Shown here: piece after piece, positions 12,701 to 22,970 of the stretch
Position numbering within the stretch: the stretch's first letter is position 1
Layout of the letters: every line of letters begins with the position of its first letter
NCBI GenBank assembly: GCA_009599575.1
Contig: VWND01000014.1
Location: 124,001 to 188,000, forward strand
Direction: 5' to 3'
Origin: Blumeriella jaapii
Lineage: Eukaryota > Ascomycota > Leotiomycetes > Helotiales > Drepanopezizaceae
Length of the DNA stretch: 64,000 nucleotides
The notes under the pieces: model-generated
The model's input: the letters and a program-made list of their open reading frames with translations, nothing else
Database searches by the model: none
What the model was told of the DNA's origin: nothing
Made by a program: the position numbers and the translations under genes

Positions 12701-14590
12701 TCCCCGACGGACCCTGATGCTTCGCGCCGCCCTTCGCGGGGGCCGCCCCACGGCTCCCGGCGTGGCATCCGCACCCTGTCTCGCTCAGATCGCGGGTCCG
12801 CGGTGCGGTCTTGTTGCCCCATCGGTCTCGCGGCCATCGCCCACGGGGCGTCGATGGTTGGGTGCCGCGGCTGCCGCTGGTCGGGAGAGAGGCCCCCCCC
12901 CCCCCCAGAAGCAAACATGCATCGATCGCTCGCCGGCCTGGGGATGGTCCACGAGAAGCCGCCCCTCTCCTGTCCGGTCGCGATCTGGGCCATCCCCGTC
13001 CTGGCGCATGGCGGCCGCGCTGGGGCCGTAGTATCATTGTCTTGTGTGACCGAAGGTTGAAGCCGCGCTCTTGTCGCCGCCGCCTCTCCTCTTCTTGCCT
13101 CGCTTCGCTTCGCTTCCCTCTCCCTTCCTCTCGACCGTGAACGGGCGCGGTGCGGCTGCCTCTTGGCCATGAATCGGTGCGGTGTTCTTCTTCTTCTTCT
13201 TCTGCTTCTTCTTCTGCCCTGATCTGCTCCACGGTTGGTGCGGGGGGAGCGTTCGCGTGCGTGGGATTGCGGTTCGGGTGGGTGGTGACGGGCAACTTCC
13301 TTCTGTGGTGTGGTGGTGTTTTGTTGACACTCGGCTAGACTCGCTGGACTCGAACTCGGCCGGGACGTCAACACCACGCAACTCACGTCAACAGAACTCG
13401 ACTGCACGTCAACAAAACTCGACTCCACACCACGCGACGCCACGCTACTCCACTCACCTTTGCAATCGCGACCCAAACCACTTTCACTTCCACTTCCGCT
13501 TCCACTTCCACTTCTACTTCCACCTCGACCACTCCAACCTCATCCATCTCTGCTCACCCCACGCGCGTCCAACCAAGTCCTGCGACGAATTGTTTGCTGG
13601 ACGTCCGTCCTTGACCGTCCTCGCGCACCACTGACCCTCCTGGGACGCTCCTTCGTCTTTGAGCACGCCTTCCGCGTTTCCTCTGCGTTTCCTTCCTTCC
13701 CTTTCCGCGAGACGGACGCTCTTGCCTTTCAAAACACCGACACCGACACCGCCGTCGCCCTCGACACCCGTCCGCTCGCGACTTCCTCACGCGTCCTTCC
13801 GTCGGACCTCCGACCACTTAAATAGCCGTCTCTTCGCCGCCCCCCCCCATCTCGTCTCCTCCTCCTCCTCTCCATCATCGTCGAATCTCCATCCCAACCA
13901 GCACAGCACAGCACAGCACACCACACCACAGCACAGCACAGCAAGTTCTACGTACTACAACACCATCCCAACACAACAACTCCATCTGGCTCGATAGCTT
14001 CCTATCTTCTAGAACCTCCACTCGCTACTCGATCCATCACCACCTCTTCGCTCCAGCGCCCCCCTTCCTGGCACCAGCAACCCCCCAGTCAGCAGAGAAT
14101 CAGCGCAGCGGCTCTCTCTTCACGGAGAAGAACAAAGCAGGTTTGTCTGCCTGCAGCTCTCGCCGGCCGCGTGCACAGTTTGCTGACCCGATCGTGGCAG
14201 GCCATTGCTTTGACGGCAGAAGCACCGACAGCTCGATCTTGCAGCCCCCCGTGCGCCAGAGACTGTGACGGTAAGCCACCGATGTTCGATCTCTTTGCGT
14301 CGAAGCAGCCCTTCCACGCGTGTGTGGCGCGGTGCCTTTGCGCGCCTCCTCGAAACGCGTGTGGCATCTCTCTACCTTTCTTCTCTACCTTTCTTCCCAT
14401 AAGCACCTGCGGCCTGCAACGCGGCGCCGTGCTCACCTCTCCTTCCACCCCTTCACCTGTGCAGTGCGCCATCTGCCGCTGACCTCCCCCCCCCTCGGCT
14501 CATATCTGGCTCAGATCGAACGTCGTCCCTCATCAGTTTTCCAACCTTCTCGATCAACCCCAAGCTAATCTCGCATCGCCCCAGATCACC
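9702..14590. other. Gene-poor 4.9 kb gap rich in simple repeats
   Basis: I see no convincing gene. The first part is the CPR1 3' region. Then come a GA tract (10214-10290), a TTTTC/TTTTCT tract (10650-10790), C- and G-runs (10835-10850, 10917-10952), a GTATGTGT array (10975-11060), GATACA repeats (11445-11478), ATGCGATGGGA-like repeats (11775-11825) and CTTCCACTTC repeats (13480-13530). Many TACTGTAC words occur between 10190 and 12175. Long open frames on both strands at 12000-13480 are GC-rich, overlap each other and show no domain. 13800-14590 is pyrimidine-rich and probably the leader of the gene at 14591. Confidence 0.6.
10975..11060. repeat. GTATGTGT microsatellite
   Basis: About ten tandem copies of the 8-mer GTATGTGT ending in a TG run. 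Non-coding; long tracts of this kind are length-variable in fungi. Confidence 0.9.
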
Positions 14591-16710
14591 ATGTCCTACC
14601 AACAGACCGGGAGCCACGGATCCGGCAACATGTACGCCCAGCCGCAAGCTCGCAGCCAGCGTGACGCGCAGGCTCAACCGGCGCCGTACGCGGGAAGTGC
14701 CATGCCGGGCAGCAACGACATCAACGCCATGATCAACTCCCTCGGCGCCATGAGCCTGGCTCCAGGGACGGTCCTCGGGGCGCCTCCCGTGCCAACCCAA
14801 TACTTCTACAACCCTGCCGACAACACCTACCTCGCCGCTCCCTCGGCCTACCCAGCTCAGCCGCTGGCTGCGGCCCAGGCCGTGGACAACCCCTACACTC
14901 CCTATGGAGCCGCGGCCCCCATGCCATACTTCGCACCAGGAGCATACCCTAGCTACTACTCCGCCATGCAATACGTCCCATACACGCCCAACCGCGTCGC
15001 CAGCTACGCTGAGCAGCTCTACAAGGACGTCCCGGGTCTCGAGAACCGTCGCGGATCCTACTCCACCACCAACGAGTCGGCGCCCGGTACGCCACACTAC
15101 GCCTCGACCCATCGTGAGGGAGGCACGCACATTGCGGCCATTGACCGCTCTCCGTTTGGATCCACGCCCTCCCCCCGAGAGCTTCCCATCCAGCATGCGG
15201 AGCACCAAGCCAAGTCCCTCCCGTACAAGACCATCCCTATCAACATTGATCTTGATGCGTTGCTCGCCCAACACCCGGCCATCCCCCGAGCTGTTCCTGC
15301 TGTCTTCACTCCTCGGGAGAGCATCAAGACTCTGGACCAGAGCTTGTCCAACCCGATGCCGGGCAACCGCAATGTGTACATTCGGGGTCTGCACCCAGAT
15401 ACCGATGATGAGACGCTGGCTGCGTACGCGGCTCGCTTTGGCAAGGTGGAGACCTCCAAGGCCATCATCGACACCTCCACGGGGGCCTGCAAGGGGTCAG
15501 CCCCTCCTCCTCCCCATCCAGCATCTGCTCTGCTAACGTTCTCCCAGTTTCGGCTTTGCCAAGTACTATGCGGTCCGTGACTCGGAGCTGTGCATCCGTG
15601 GATTCCACAAGCTTGGCTATGAGGTCGGATTCGCTAGGGTACACCACTCTGAGCCCAGATCCGTCGTCATTGCTCACATTGGTTCACAGGAGTCGTTCAA
15701 TTCTCGCCTCAAGGCTGAGGGTGATGAAGAATCGACCAACCTCTACGTGTCCACCTCCCCAAGAACATGACGGAGTGTGTAAGTCTGGCCGCCCCCTCCT
15801 CGACCCCCTCGTCGCGTCTTCTTTTTCGTGCTCTCCTCTCTTCGTCTGATCTTTCCGGGGCTGGACTGACCACCAAAAAACCACCATCAGGAACTCGGCA
15901 CCATCTTCATGGACTACAACGTGCAATCTAGTCGGATCCTCCGTGATGCTCAGAACAACAGCCGTGGGGTTGGCTTCGCTCGGTATGTCGGCGCCCCCAT
16001 GTCCTCGCCGTGCCCGCAGCTGGTTAACACTCGTCCACAGCTTCGATAGTCGTGAGGTCTGCGAGGAGATCATCAGAAAGTTTCATGGCATGCCTCTCGG
16101 CGAGGAGGGCCTGCTTCTCCAGGTCCGCTACGCCGACACCCCTGCCCAGAAGGACCTCAAGCGCATCACGACGGAGCGTCGCCAATTCCGAACCAACGAG
16201 TACAACGTCGGTGCTTACGGCGGCCCCGTTGAGATGATGGCATTGTCTCCGTCCATGCCCGCGCAGATGCACACCCCAATCGTGCCTCGGACCACCCAGC
16301 TCTCCTCCCACTTCCCGTCCCGAGCCAACGGTTCATGGAAGCGTCGTGACAACGGGTAAGCATCCTTGACGTTCGGGCTCGGTTTACCTATGTGCTGACA
16401 TGGTGACAGCTCTTCGGGCTCCTTCGGTGGGTTCAAGGATCTGGACCGCAGCGTCAAGGTCCCTGCGAGCGAGCCTACCCCCAAGTCGAAGGATGTGTAC
16501 GTTAGACCAAATCCAGCACACTACGTTGCGATGGACAACTGACGCACGCATAGGAAGTTTGCGACTCCCAGCGTCTCGGATGATGGCTCCGCGGACGACG
16601 GCGTCACGATCCACAACGACTCGCCAGCCGTCGCCCATGGCGCCCCACCCCCTCCCCATCTGCGCGCAAGTCCTAGAGCATCTACTATCGCGAAGAGGAG
16701 GCCGTCTTGA
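14591..16710 (+). CDS. RNA-binding protein with two RRMs (RBMS/Msa1-like)
   Basis: Probably a cytoplasmic mRNA-binding regulator; fission yeast Msa1/Nrd1-type proteins affect sexual differentiation. Seven exons: 14591-15495, 15548-15638, 15690-15778, 15891-15982, 16041-16355, 16410-16496, 16554-16710, about 578 residues. A Gln/Pro/Tyr-rich N-terminus of about 240 residues leads to RRM1 (NVYIRGLHPDTDDETLAAY, then GFGFAKYYAVRD) and RRM2 (ESTNLYVS, LGTIFMDYNVQSSRILRD, SRGVGFARF). RRM2 is broken near 15751: one A is missing between YVS and LPKNMTE, so the literal frame stops at 15770. Adding one base restores a total divisible by three through all seven exons. The 51-bp intron at 15639-15689 is a multiple of three without a stop, so its retention would be silent. 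Confidence 0.85.
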
Positions 16711-17421
16711 TCCACTGGCATTTCCTCAACTTCGCTTACGGACTTACGACACGTCTCACATGTTCCACCATACGACTTTGACGACTTTTATGATGCTTTC
16801 ACTAGTTCTCATCTGCAGTATTGTCTGTACACCTTACTCCGGAACGAAATTTCAACATACGTGCGCATGCACCGGCAGACATGGCTATACCGCCAATATT
16901 GATTGAGATGCCGGTCGCATTACTCATCCCGACAAACATCTTTCGAGTTCTTGCGATTGGCACATCGTACTTTGGACTCGCTCACTGTATTTCCAGAGGG
17001 AGGTGTGTGGCATATGGGCATCACTCACGGGGGAACATCACTTTTTTATGTTCAGCAGAGGGATATCAGACGAAAAGTGCTTTGCTTGTATTGTACCTAA
17101 TTTCTTTTTCTTTTGCTACCGTGGCAAGTTCACTACATAGTGTGGGCAACTCAAGTGTAGCATAATCGAACAATCCACCATACTTGCACTCCAATCGCCC
17201 ACCACGATTGCTTCGTGGCATGTAGAGTGTGTGATGCAATCGTGCCTTTCATTCTCTGATGTGAGAGCTCCTCCGTCAAAGGGTGCGCTGGCTGCAAATG
17301 CACGGCCGACCATATTGATCGGGGGTCTTCAAGTGGATGGCTGGGGGATGCGGTGCGTCCGTCTGCGAAGATGGCGAGGACCCTGGACGCGACGGGGGAC
17401 GAGAAAGCGTTATGATCCGGT
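16711..17421. other. Convergent 3' region between the RRM gene and RIO2
   Basis: 711 bp between two converging genes. It presumably holds both 3' UTRs. Short open frames are present but none shows a domain, and I see no repeat. Confidence 0.5.
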
Positions 17422-18657
17422 TCAGGTTTCGTCTCGGGTGTCCAGTTTCGCTCGGGGAATGTCGTTCCCAAGACGATCCTTGACGAAACTGCCTTCGAGA
17501 GCAGCCAGTTCTCGAGGAGAGGGGATGGTCTCCTCGGCCTCGAGACCTTCACCTCCACTTTTGTCGTCGTCGTCCTCGCCCTCCTCGGATCCCTCGTCTC
17601 GTCGAGTGGCGTCCGGATCGCCGTCGCCGTCGACCCCGACCTCCTTCATGTAGGTCTCGAGCTCCTTGGCCATCTTCCGCGAGAACCCAGAGGCCTCGAC
17701 CGACACGTCGAGCCTCGGAACCCCGTCCTTCCCAATGAGCTTCCGGGCATCCGAGAAGTGTGGGCCCTTGGCATCGCTGATGAAGTGGAAGCGGCGCTCG
17801 AAGAACCTCTTGATGCAGGTGACGTCCCGATCGAAGTAGTACTCGGCGTTGGCGTGGTCGACGGACACCATCTGCGGGAAATCGATCAGGATCGGGGTGA
17901 GGACGAGAGTCTTGGCTTGCTTGTCCTCCGCCAGCTCTCTCCCCGTCTCCTCCTTCACCAGGATGTTGAATTCGTTGAAGTCTCCATGGATGAGCCCGTG
18001 CTGCGCGAGGCGGAGGATCATGGCGATGAGCTCCGCGTAGAGAGCGGCCGGGTCGGGCACGGAGGAGATCTGGCGCATGGGGAAGGCATCGATCAGCGAC
18101 ATGACAATCGTGTGTCGCGACTGGGCGAGCGGTTCGGGCACGGGAAAGCCATTCTCGCGCAGCGCCGTCATGAACGCAAACTCCTTCAACGCGGCCAGTC
18201 TCGACATGTACATCCACGAGCCCGACGCGCGGTTCCGGAGGTAGTCCCGGTTCGCCTTGACCGTGCGGAAGGAGATGCGACCCAGCCGGTGGATCTTCAG
18301 CACGCGTTGGGTGCCCTGCTCGTCCGCGACGACAAAGATGTCGCTTTCCTTGCCCACGCCGATCTGGTTGCCGACGCTGTAGACATCTTTGCGCTTCCGA
18401 TACGCGTTGAGGGCGAGGTAATCGAGGCCGCCGTAGGTGAGGCGGTAGCCGTCGTATTTGGCGTTCTTCAGACGCGCGATCAAGCCGACCTTTGCGAGCG
18501 CAGAAATGTTCTTGTGCACCCCTCCTCGCTGGCCCGAGATCTGTCCGATGAGCGCCGTGGGCACGACCTCGTGGTTTTTGGAGCCCGTCTCCACGGCCGT
18601 GAGGGTCTTCCAGTCCTCGACCGTCAGGTAGCGCATGTGTTTCGTGTCGAGACGCAT
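17422..18657 (-). CDS. RIO2: RIO2 atypical serine kinase/ATPase
   Basis: Acts in late cytoplasmic maturation of the 40S ribosomal subunit. A single exon of 411 residues. The N-terminal winged helix begins MRLDTKHMRYLTVEDWKTL. The kinase domain shows the nucleotide loop GVGKESDIFVV, the Lys in VLKIHRLGR, the catalytic loop LIHGDFNEFN and the metal-binding LIDFPQMVS. An acidic tail (SEEGEDDDDKSGGEG) precedes the C-terminus. I chose the start at 18657 because RIO2 proteins start with this motif; an in-frame ATG 19 codons upstream (18714) adds residues not typical of the family. Divergent from RPN1 with 353 bp between the starts. Confidence 0.95.
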   Translation of the reverse strand: MRLDTKHMRYLTVEDWKTLTAVETGSKNHEVVPTALIGQISGQRGGVHKNISALAKVGLIARLKNAKYDGYRLTYGGLDYLALNAYRKRKDVYSVGNQIGVGKESDIFVVADEQGTQRVLKIHRLGRISFRTVKANRDYLRNRASGSWMYMSRLAALKEFAFMTALRENGFPVPEPLAQSRHTIVMSLIDAFPMRQISSVPDPAALYAELIAMILRLAQHGLIHGDFNEFNILVKEETGRELAEDKQAKTLVLTPILIDFPQMVSVDHANAEYYFDRDVTCIKRFFERRFHFISDAKGPHFSDARKLIGKDGVPRLDVSVEASGFSRKMAKELETYMKEVGVDGDGDPDATRRDEGSEEGEDDDDKSGGEGLEAEETIPSPRELAALEGSFVKDRLGNDIPRAKLDTRDET

Positions 18658-19010
18658 CGTTGTGAGGTTATGAGGGCGACCCAGGATTGTGGTGTTGTCT
18701 TCGCACCGAGTCACACAAACATTTTAGCCGCCGGTGTGGCTGTGCGGCGGTGGCTGACCCCTGTCGATGCGCGCTTATTTAGCCGCGCCCTGTCCTGCGC
18801 GCTTGAAGCTGTCTGGTACGCGGAAGCTTGGAGTGCCTGGACGAACCACAACAAAACCCCCCCCCATCACCTTTCACCACGCACACCACGCACACCACGC
18901 ACACCACGCACCCCACGAACGCCGCCCTCGAAATCCTCGCATCCATCAGGCTTTCTGCACCCTTCAGAACCTCTCGCCTTCGACGACAAGGCTCCACCCA
19001 ATCAGCGAGG
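18658..19010. promoter_or_regulatory. Shared promoter region of RIO2 and RPN1
   Basis: A 353-bp divergent intergenic region must hold both promoters. It contains a CACGCACAC repeat (about 18882-18915) and C-runs. I did not recognise a proteasome PACE element (GGTGGCAAA) in it. Confidence 0.5.
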
Positions 19011-21903
19011 ATGGCGAAAGATGGCGAGCCTCCCAAGTCGCTCGACAAGAGCCAGGGAAAGGCTGTAGATGGCGAGCCTGCGAAGCACGAGGAGGCGAAG
19101 AAGGACAAGGACAAGGACGGCAAGCCGCTTGTGAACGGCAAGAGTGACGAGCCCGCTGTGGGAGGTAGGTCCTCGGCCGGGAACGACGATGGATTCAGCT
19201 AATGGACCGCCTCAGCGCCGGAGGAGCTCAGCGAAGAAGACCAGCAGCTGAAGAGCGAACTCGACATGCTGGTGGAGCGCTTGTCGGTACGCGGCCGGAT
19301 CCATCGCGGCCATCTTTGCGGCGAGCTGACGCGCTGCACATCTAGGAATCCGATACATCACTCTACAAGTCGGCGTTGGAGGCTATCAAGGACTCCATCA
19401 AGACGTCCACCTCCTCCATGACCGCCGTGCCCAAACCCCTCAAGTTCCTACGCCCCCACTACGAGCCGATGATCAAGATACGAGGAGTGGCCCGAGGGGG
19501 CTCACAAAACGTCGTTGGCAGACGTGCTCTCGGTGATTGGCATGACCTTCTCCGATGAAGACCGACAAGATACCCTTAAGTTCCGACTCCTTGCGCCCAC
19601 GTCAGACATTGGCTCCTGGGGCCACGAATACACGCGGCACTTGGCCTTGGAAATTGGGGAGGTGTACACCAAGAGACTGACAGCAGACGAGCCGTACCAG
19701 GACCTCATCGATCTTGCTCTAGTCCTCGTACCCCTGTTCCTCAAGAGCAATGCCGAAGCCGACGCCGTGGACTTGATGAGCGAGCTTGAAATCATCGAGG
19801 TCATTCCCAAGTTCCTCGACAAGGATACATACGCGCGCGTCTGCCTGTACATGGTCAGCATGGTCAGTCTCTTGACGTACCCCGAAGATCAGCAATTCCT
19901 CCGAACTGCACACGACATCTACAAGAAGTACGATCAGCTCACTCAGGCCATCATTCTCGCAATCAGACTCAACGATGTCGCGCTGATTCAAGAGGACTTC
20001 GACTCGACCGAGGATGTGGCGCTGAAGAAGCAGATGGCTTTCCTGATTGCCAAGCAGCAAATCGTGCTCAACCTGCCCACGGAAACGGAGGAGGAGCGGG
20101 AAATCGTGGAGTGCTTGAACAACACCAAGATGCCCGAGCACTTCAAGGCTTTGGCCAAGGAGTTGAACATTCTCGACCCTAAAACTACCGAGGACATCTA
20201 CAAGAGTCATCTTGAGAGCAATCGAGTAGCTGGCATGACGACTTTGGATTCCGCCCGACACAACCTGGCTGCTGCGTTCGTCAATGCGTTCGTCAACGCC
20301 GGATATGGCAACGACAAGATGATGTTGGTCGAGGAGGAGAAGGCAGCATGGGTCTGGAAGACCAAAGATGAAGGGATGATGTCCGCCGTTGCCTCTCTCG
20401 GAACGCTGCTTCTCTGGGATATCGAGGGTGGTCTCGACAAGGTCGACAAGTATACCTATGCGGACGACGACAACATTCTCGCTGGCGCCATGTTAGCTAT
20501 CGGGATGATGAACTCGGGTGTGCGGATGGACTCCGAGCCCGCCCTTGCTCTGTTGGGCGACGAAGACAGACTCAACCACAAGAGTCCTGCTGTCCGGATG
20601 GCTTCCATCATGGGTCTTGGTCTCGCCTATGCTGGCTCGAACAGTACCGAGGTTCTTGACCTTCTGTTACCCATAGTTGGCGACACCTCCTTGGACATGC
20701 AGATTTCCGCCATGGCAGCACTCTCGCTTGGGTTGGTATTTGTTGGCTCATCCCTCAGTGATGTCAGCGAGGCCATCATCCAGACATTCCTTGACGACGA
20801 CCGGAAATCACAGCTGCAAGACAAGTGGACTCGCTTCATGGCTCTCGGTCTTGGTCTCTTGTTCTTCGGACGCCAAGAAGATGTCGAGGTCATCCTGGAG
20901 ACCTTGAAGGCTATTGATCACCCAATGTCAAAGCCCACTTCAGTACTTGCGGAGATCTGTGCGTGGGCTGGCACCGGAACTGTGTTGAAGCTTCAAGAGC
21001 TGCTTCACATCTGTAACGACCACATCGAGGAGGGTGATGAGAAGAAGGGCGACGAGCTGCTGCAAGCTTATGCAGTCATTGGCTTGGGCTTAGTAGCAAT
21101 GGGTGAGGATGTTGGGCAAGAAATGGTCCTTCGTCAGTTCGGACATCTCATGCACTACGGGGAGGCCAACATCCGCAAGGCTGTGCCCCTGGCGATGGGT
21201 CTTCTCAGCCCGAGCAACCCCCAGATGAAAGTCTACGACACGCTGTCGAGATACTCCCACGACAATGACAACGATCGCCATTAACGCCATTTTCGCCATG
21301 GGTCTTCTCGGTGCCGGGACCAACAACGCAAGACTGGCCCAGCTCCTCCGTCAGTTAGCCTCTTACTACCACCGCGACCAGGAGACTCTGTTCATGGTCA
21401 GAATCGCCCAAGGTCTTCTTCACATGGGCAAGGGCACGCTCTCCATCAGCCCATTCCACACAGACCGCCAAGTTCTCTCTCGCGTCTCGGCTGCCGGCCT
21501 CCTCGCCGTGTTGGTGGCCATGATCGATGCCAAACAATTCGTCACCGACAAGTCACATTACCTCCTCTATTACCTCGTCACCGCCATGCACCCCCGTTTT
21601 CTCGTCACCCTGGACGAGGAGCTTAAGCCACTTACGGTCAACGTCCGCGTTGGACAGGCTGTCGATGTTGTGGGCCAGGCCGGCAGGCCGAAGACCATCA
21701 CGGGGTGGCAGACGCAAAGCACGCCGGTGCTCTTGGCGTATGGGGAGCGGGCAGAGTTGGAGGACGAGCAGTATCTACCTTTGACTAGTAATCTGGAGGG
21801 CTTGGTCATCCTGAGAAAGGTATGTCTCGAGTCTTTTGCTTTTCGCCAAAGAAAACCACTAATTGTGACACAGAACCCCGAGTGGGAGGATGGCAAGAGC
21901 TGA
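19011..21903 (+). CDS. RPN1: 26S proteasome regulatory subunit RPN1
   Basis: A non-ATPase base subunit of the 19S particle that docks ubiquitin-like shuttle factors. Exons 19011-19164, 19216-19286, 19346-21819 and 21874-21903. A Lys/Glu-rich N-terminus precedes [19 protein letters not shown]; the large exon holds the proteasome/cyclosome repeats (for example [18 protein letters not shown]) and the C-terminus is NPEWEDGKS. Two frame breaks interrupt conserved sequence. Near 19481, YEPMIKI is followed out of frame by [17 protein letters not shown]. Near 21271, YSHDNDN is followed out of frame by [10 protein letters not shown]. Each fits a 2-base deficit; adding 4 bases gives 911 codons, about 910 residues, as expected. 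The gene is essential in yeasts, so sequence error is the likelier cause. Confidence 0.93.
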
Positions 21904-21959
21904 GTGGGAGGGAGGGGATAGGTCGTGCGGGTATGAAACCAACTGTATAATAGCGGTAG

Positions 21960-22795
21960 AGCTGAGTTCAAAGAAACGTCACCAGCTGGCTACTTTTTCA
22001 CGCTAGATAATATCAGGCCATCCATGACTTTTGAATCATTTCTCTTATTATTCAGAGCGCCTTATTTCTTTAAGGCTTTTGCTACCTCTTTTGAAAAGCT
22101 AAGCTCAAAAAAACGTTATTAGCTGGCTACTTTCTTACGCAAAATAATATCAGGCCATTTTTAACTTTTTAATCAGTTCTTTTATTATTCAAAGCGCTTT
22201 TTTTCTCCAATGCTATTGCTACCTTTTTTAACAAGCTAAGCTAAAGAAACGTCACCAGCTGGCTACTTTTTCACGCTAGATGATATCAGGCCATATATAA
22301 GTTTTGAATCAATTCTTTTATTATTCAGAGCGCCTTTTTCTCCAATGCTATTGCTACCTCCTTTGACAAGCCAAATAAAAGTCACCAGCTGGCTATCTTC
22401 TCACGCAAGATGATATCAGCCATCCATGATTTCTTAAACATTTCTCTTATTATTCAGAGCGCCTTATTTCTTTAAGGCTTTTGCTACCTCTTTTGACAAG
22501 CTAAGCTAAAGAAAAGTCACCAGCTGGCTACTTTCTCACGCAAGATGATATCAGGCCATTTATAACTTTTTAATCAATTCTTTATTTTTTCAAAGCGCTT
22601 TTTTTCTCTAATGCTAATGCTACCTCTTTTGACAAGCTAAGCTTAAAAAGAGTCATCAGCTGGCTATTTTCTCACGCAAGATGATATCAGCCATTTATGA
22701 TTTCTTGATTATTTCTCTCATTCATAGCGCCTTTTTTCTCCAATGCTATTGCTATCTCCTTTGACAAGCCAAGCTGTTTATAAGTTGATATGACT
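21960..22795. repeat. Tandem array, six imperfect units of about 133 bp
   Basis: The core AGCTGGCTA recurs near 21984, 22120, 22257, 22387, 22520 and 22658, about 130-137 bp apart. Each unit also has CACGCNAGATGATATCAGGCC, a TTATTATTCAGAGCGCC block, CTCCAATGCTATTGCTACC and GACAAGCTAAGCT. Units are AT-rich and differ mostly by single substitutions and small indels. The array fills the gap between the converging RPN1 and MLH1 genes. No coding potential. Confidence 0.9.
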
Positions 22796-22970
22796 GTCCC
22801 CCTTGAAAATTCTCCCAAGAGTAATCATGCCCGACACACGTGAACGTGGTGAAATGGCTGGGTCGAGGACAAATGCAGCCATGATCCCACTCCACCCCGA
22901 CCCGCAGCTCCCAATAGCTCTCGCTACTCCATGCGTGACACACGGGCCAATATTTATACGCGCCGACATT

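Noticed and set aside
12018..13476. Long overlapping open frames on both strands (337 and 444 codons)
   Set aside because: GC-rich sequence keeps several frames open at once; no domain, biased low-complexity composition, no splice logic. Not reported as genes.
17758..19068. A 436-codon plus-strand frame opposite RIO2
   Set aside because: Antisense of the RIO2 coding sequence, with no domain of its own.
19011..21903. Programmed +1 frameshifting as the explanation of the RPN1 breaks
   Set aside because: Both sites would also lose a conserved residue, they share no slippery codon, and three other genes show simple missing bases; sequence error is simpler.
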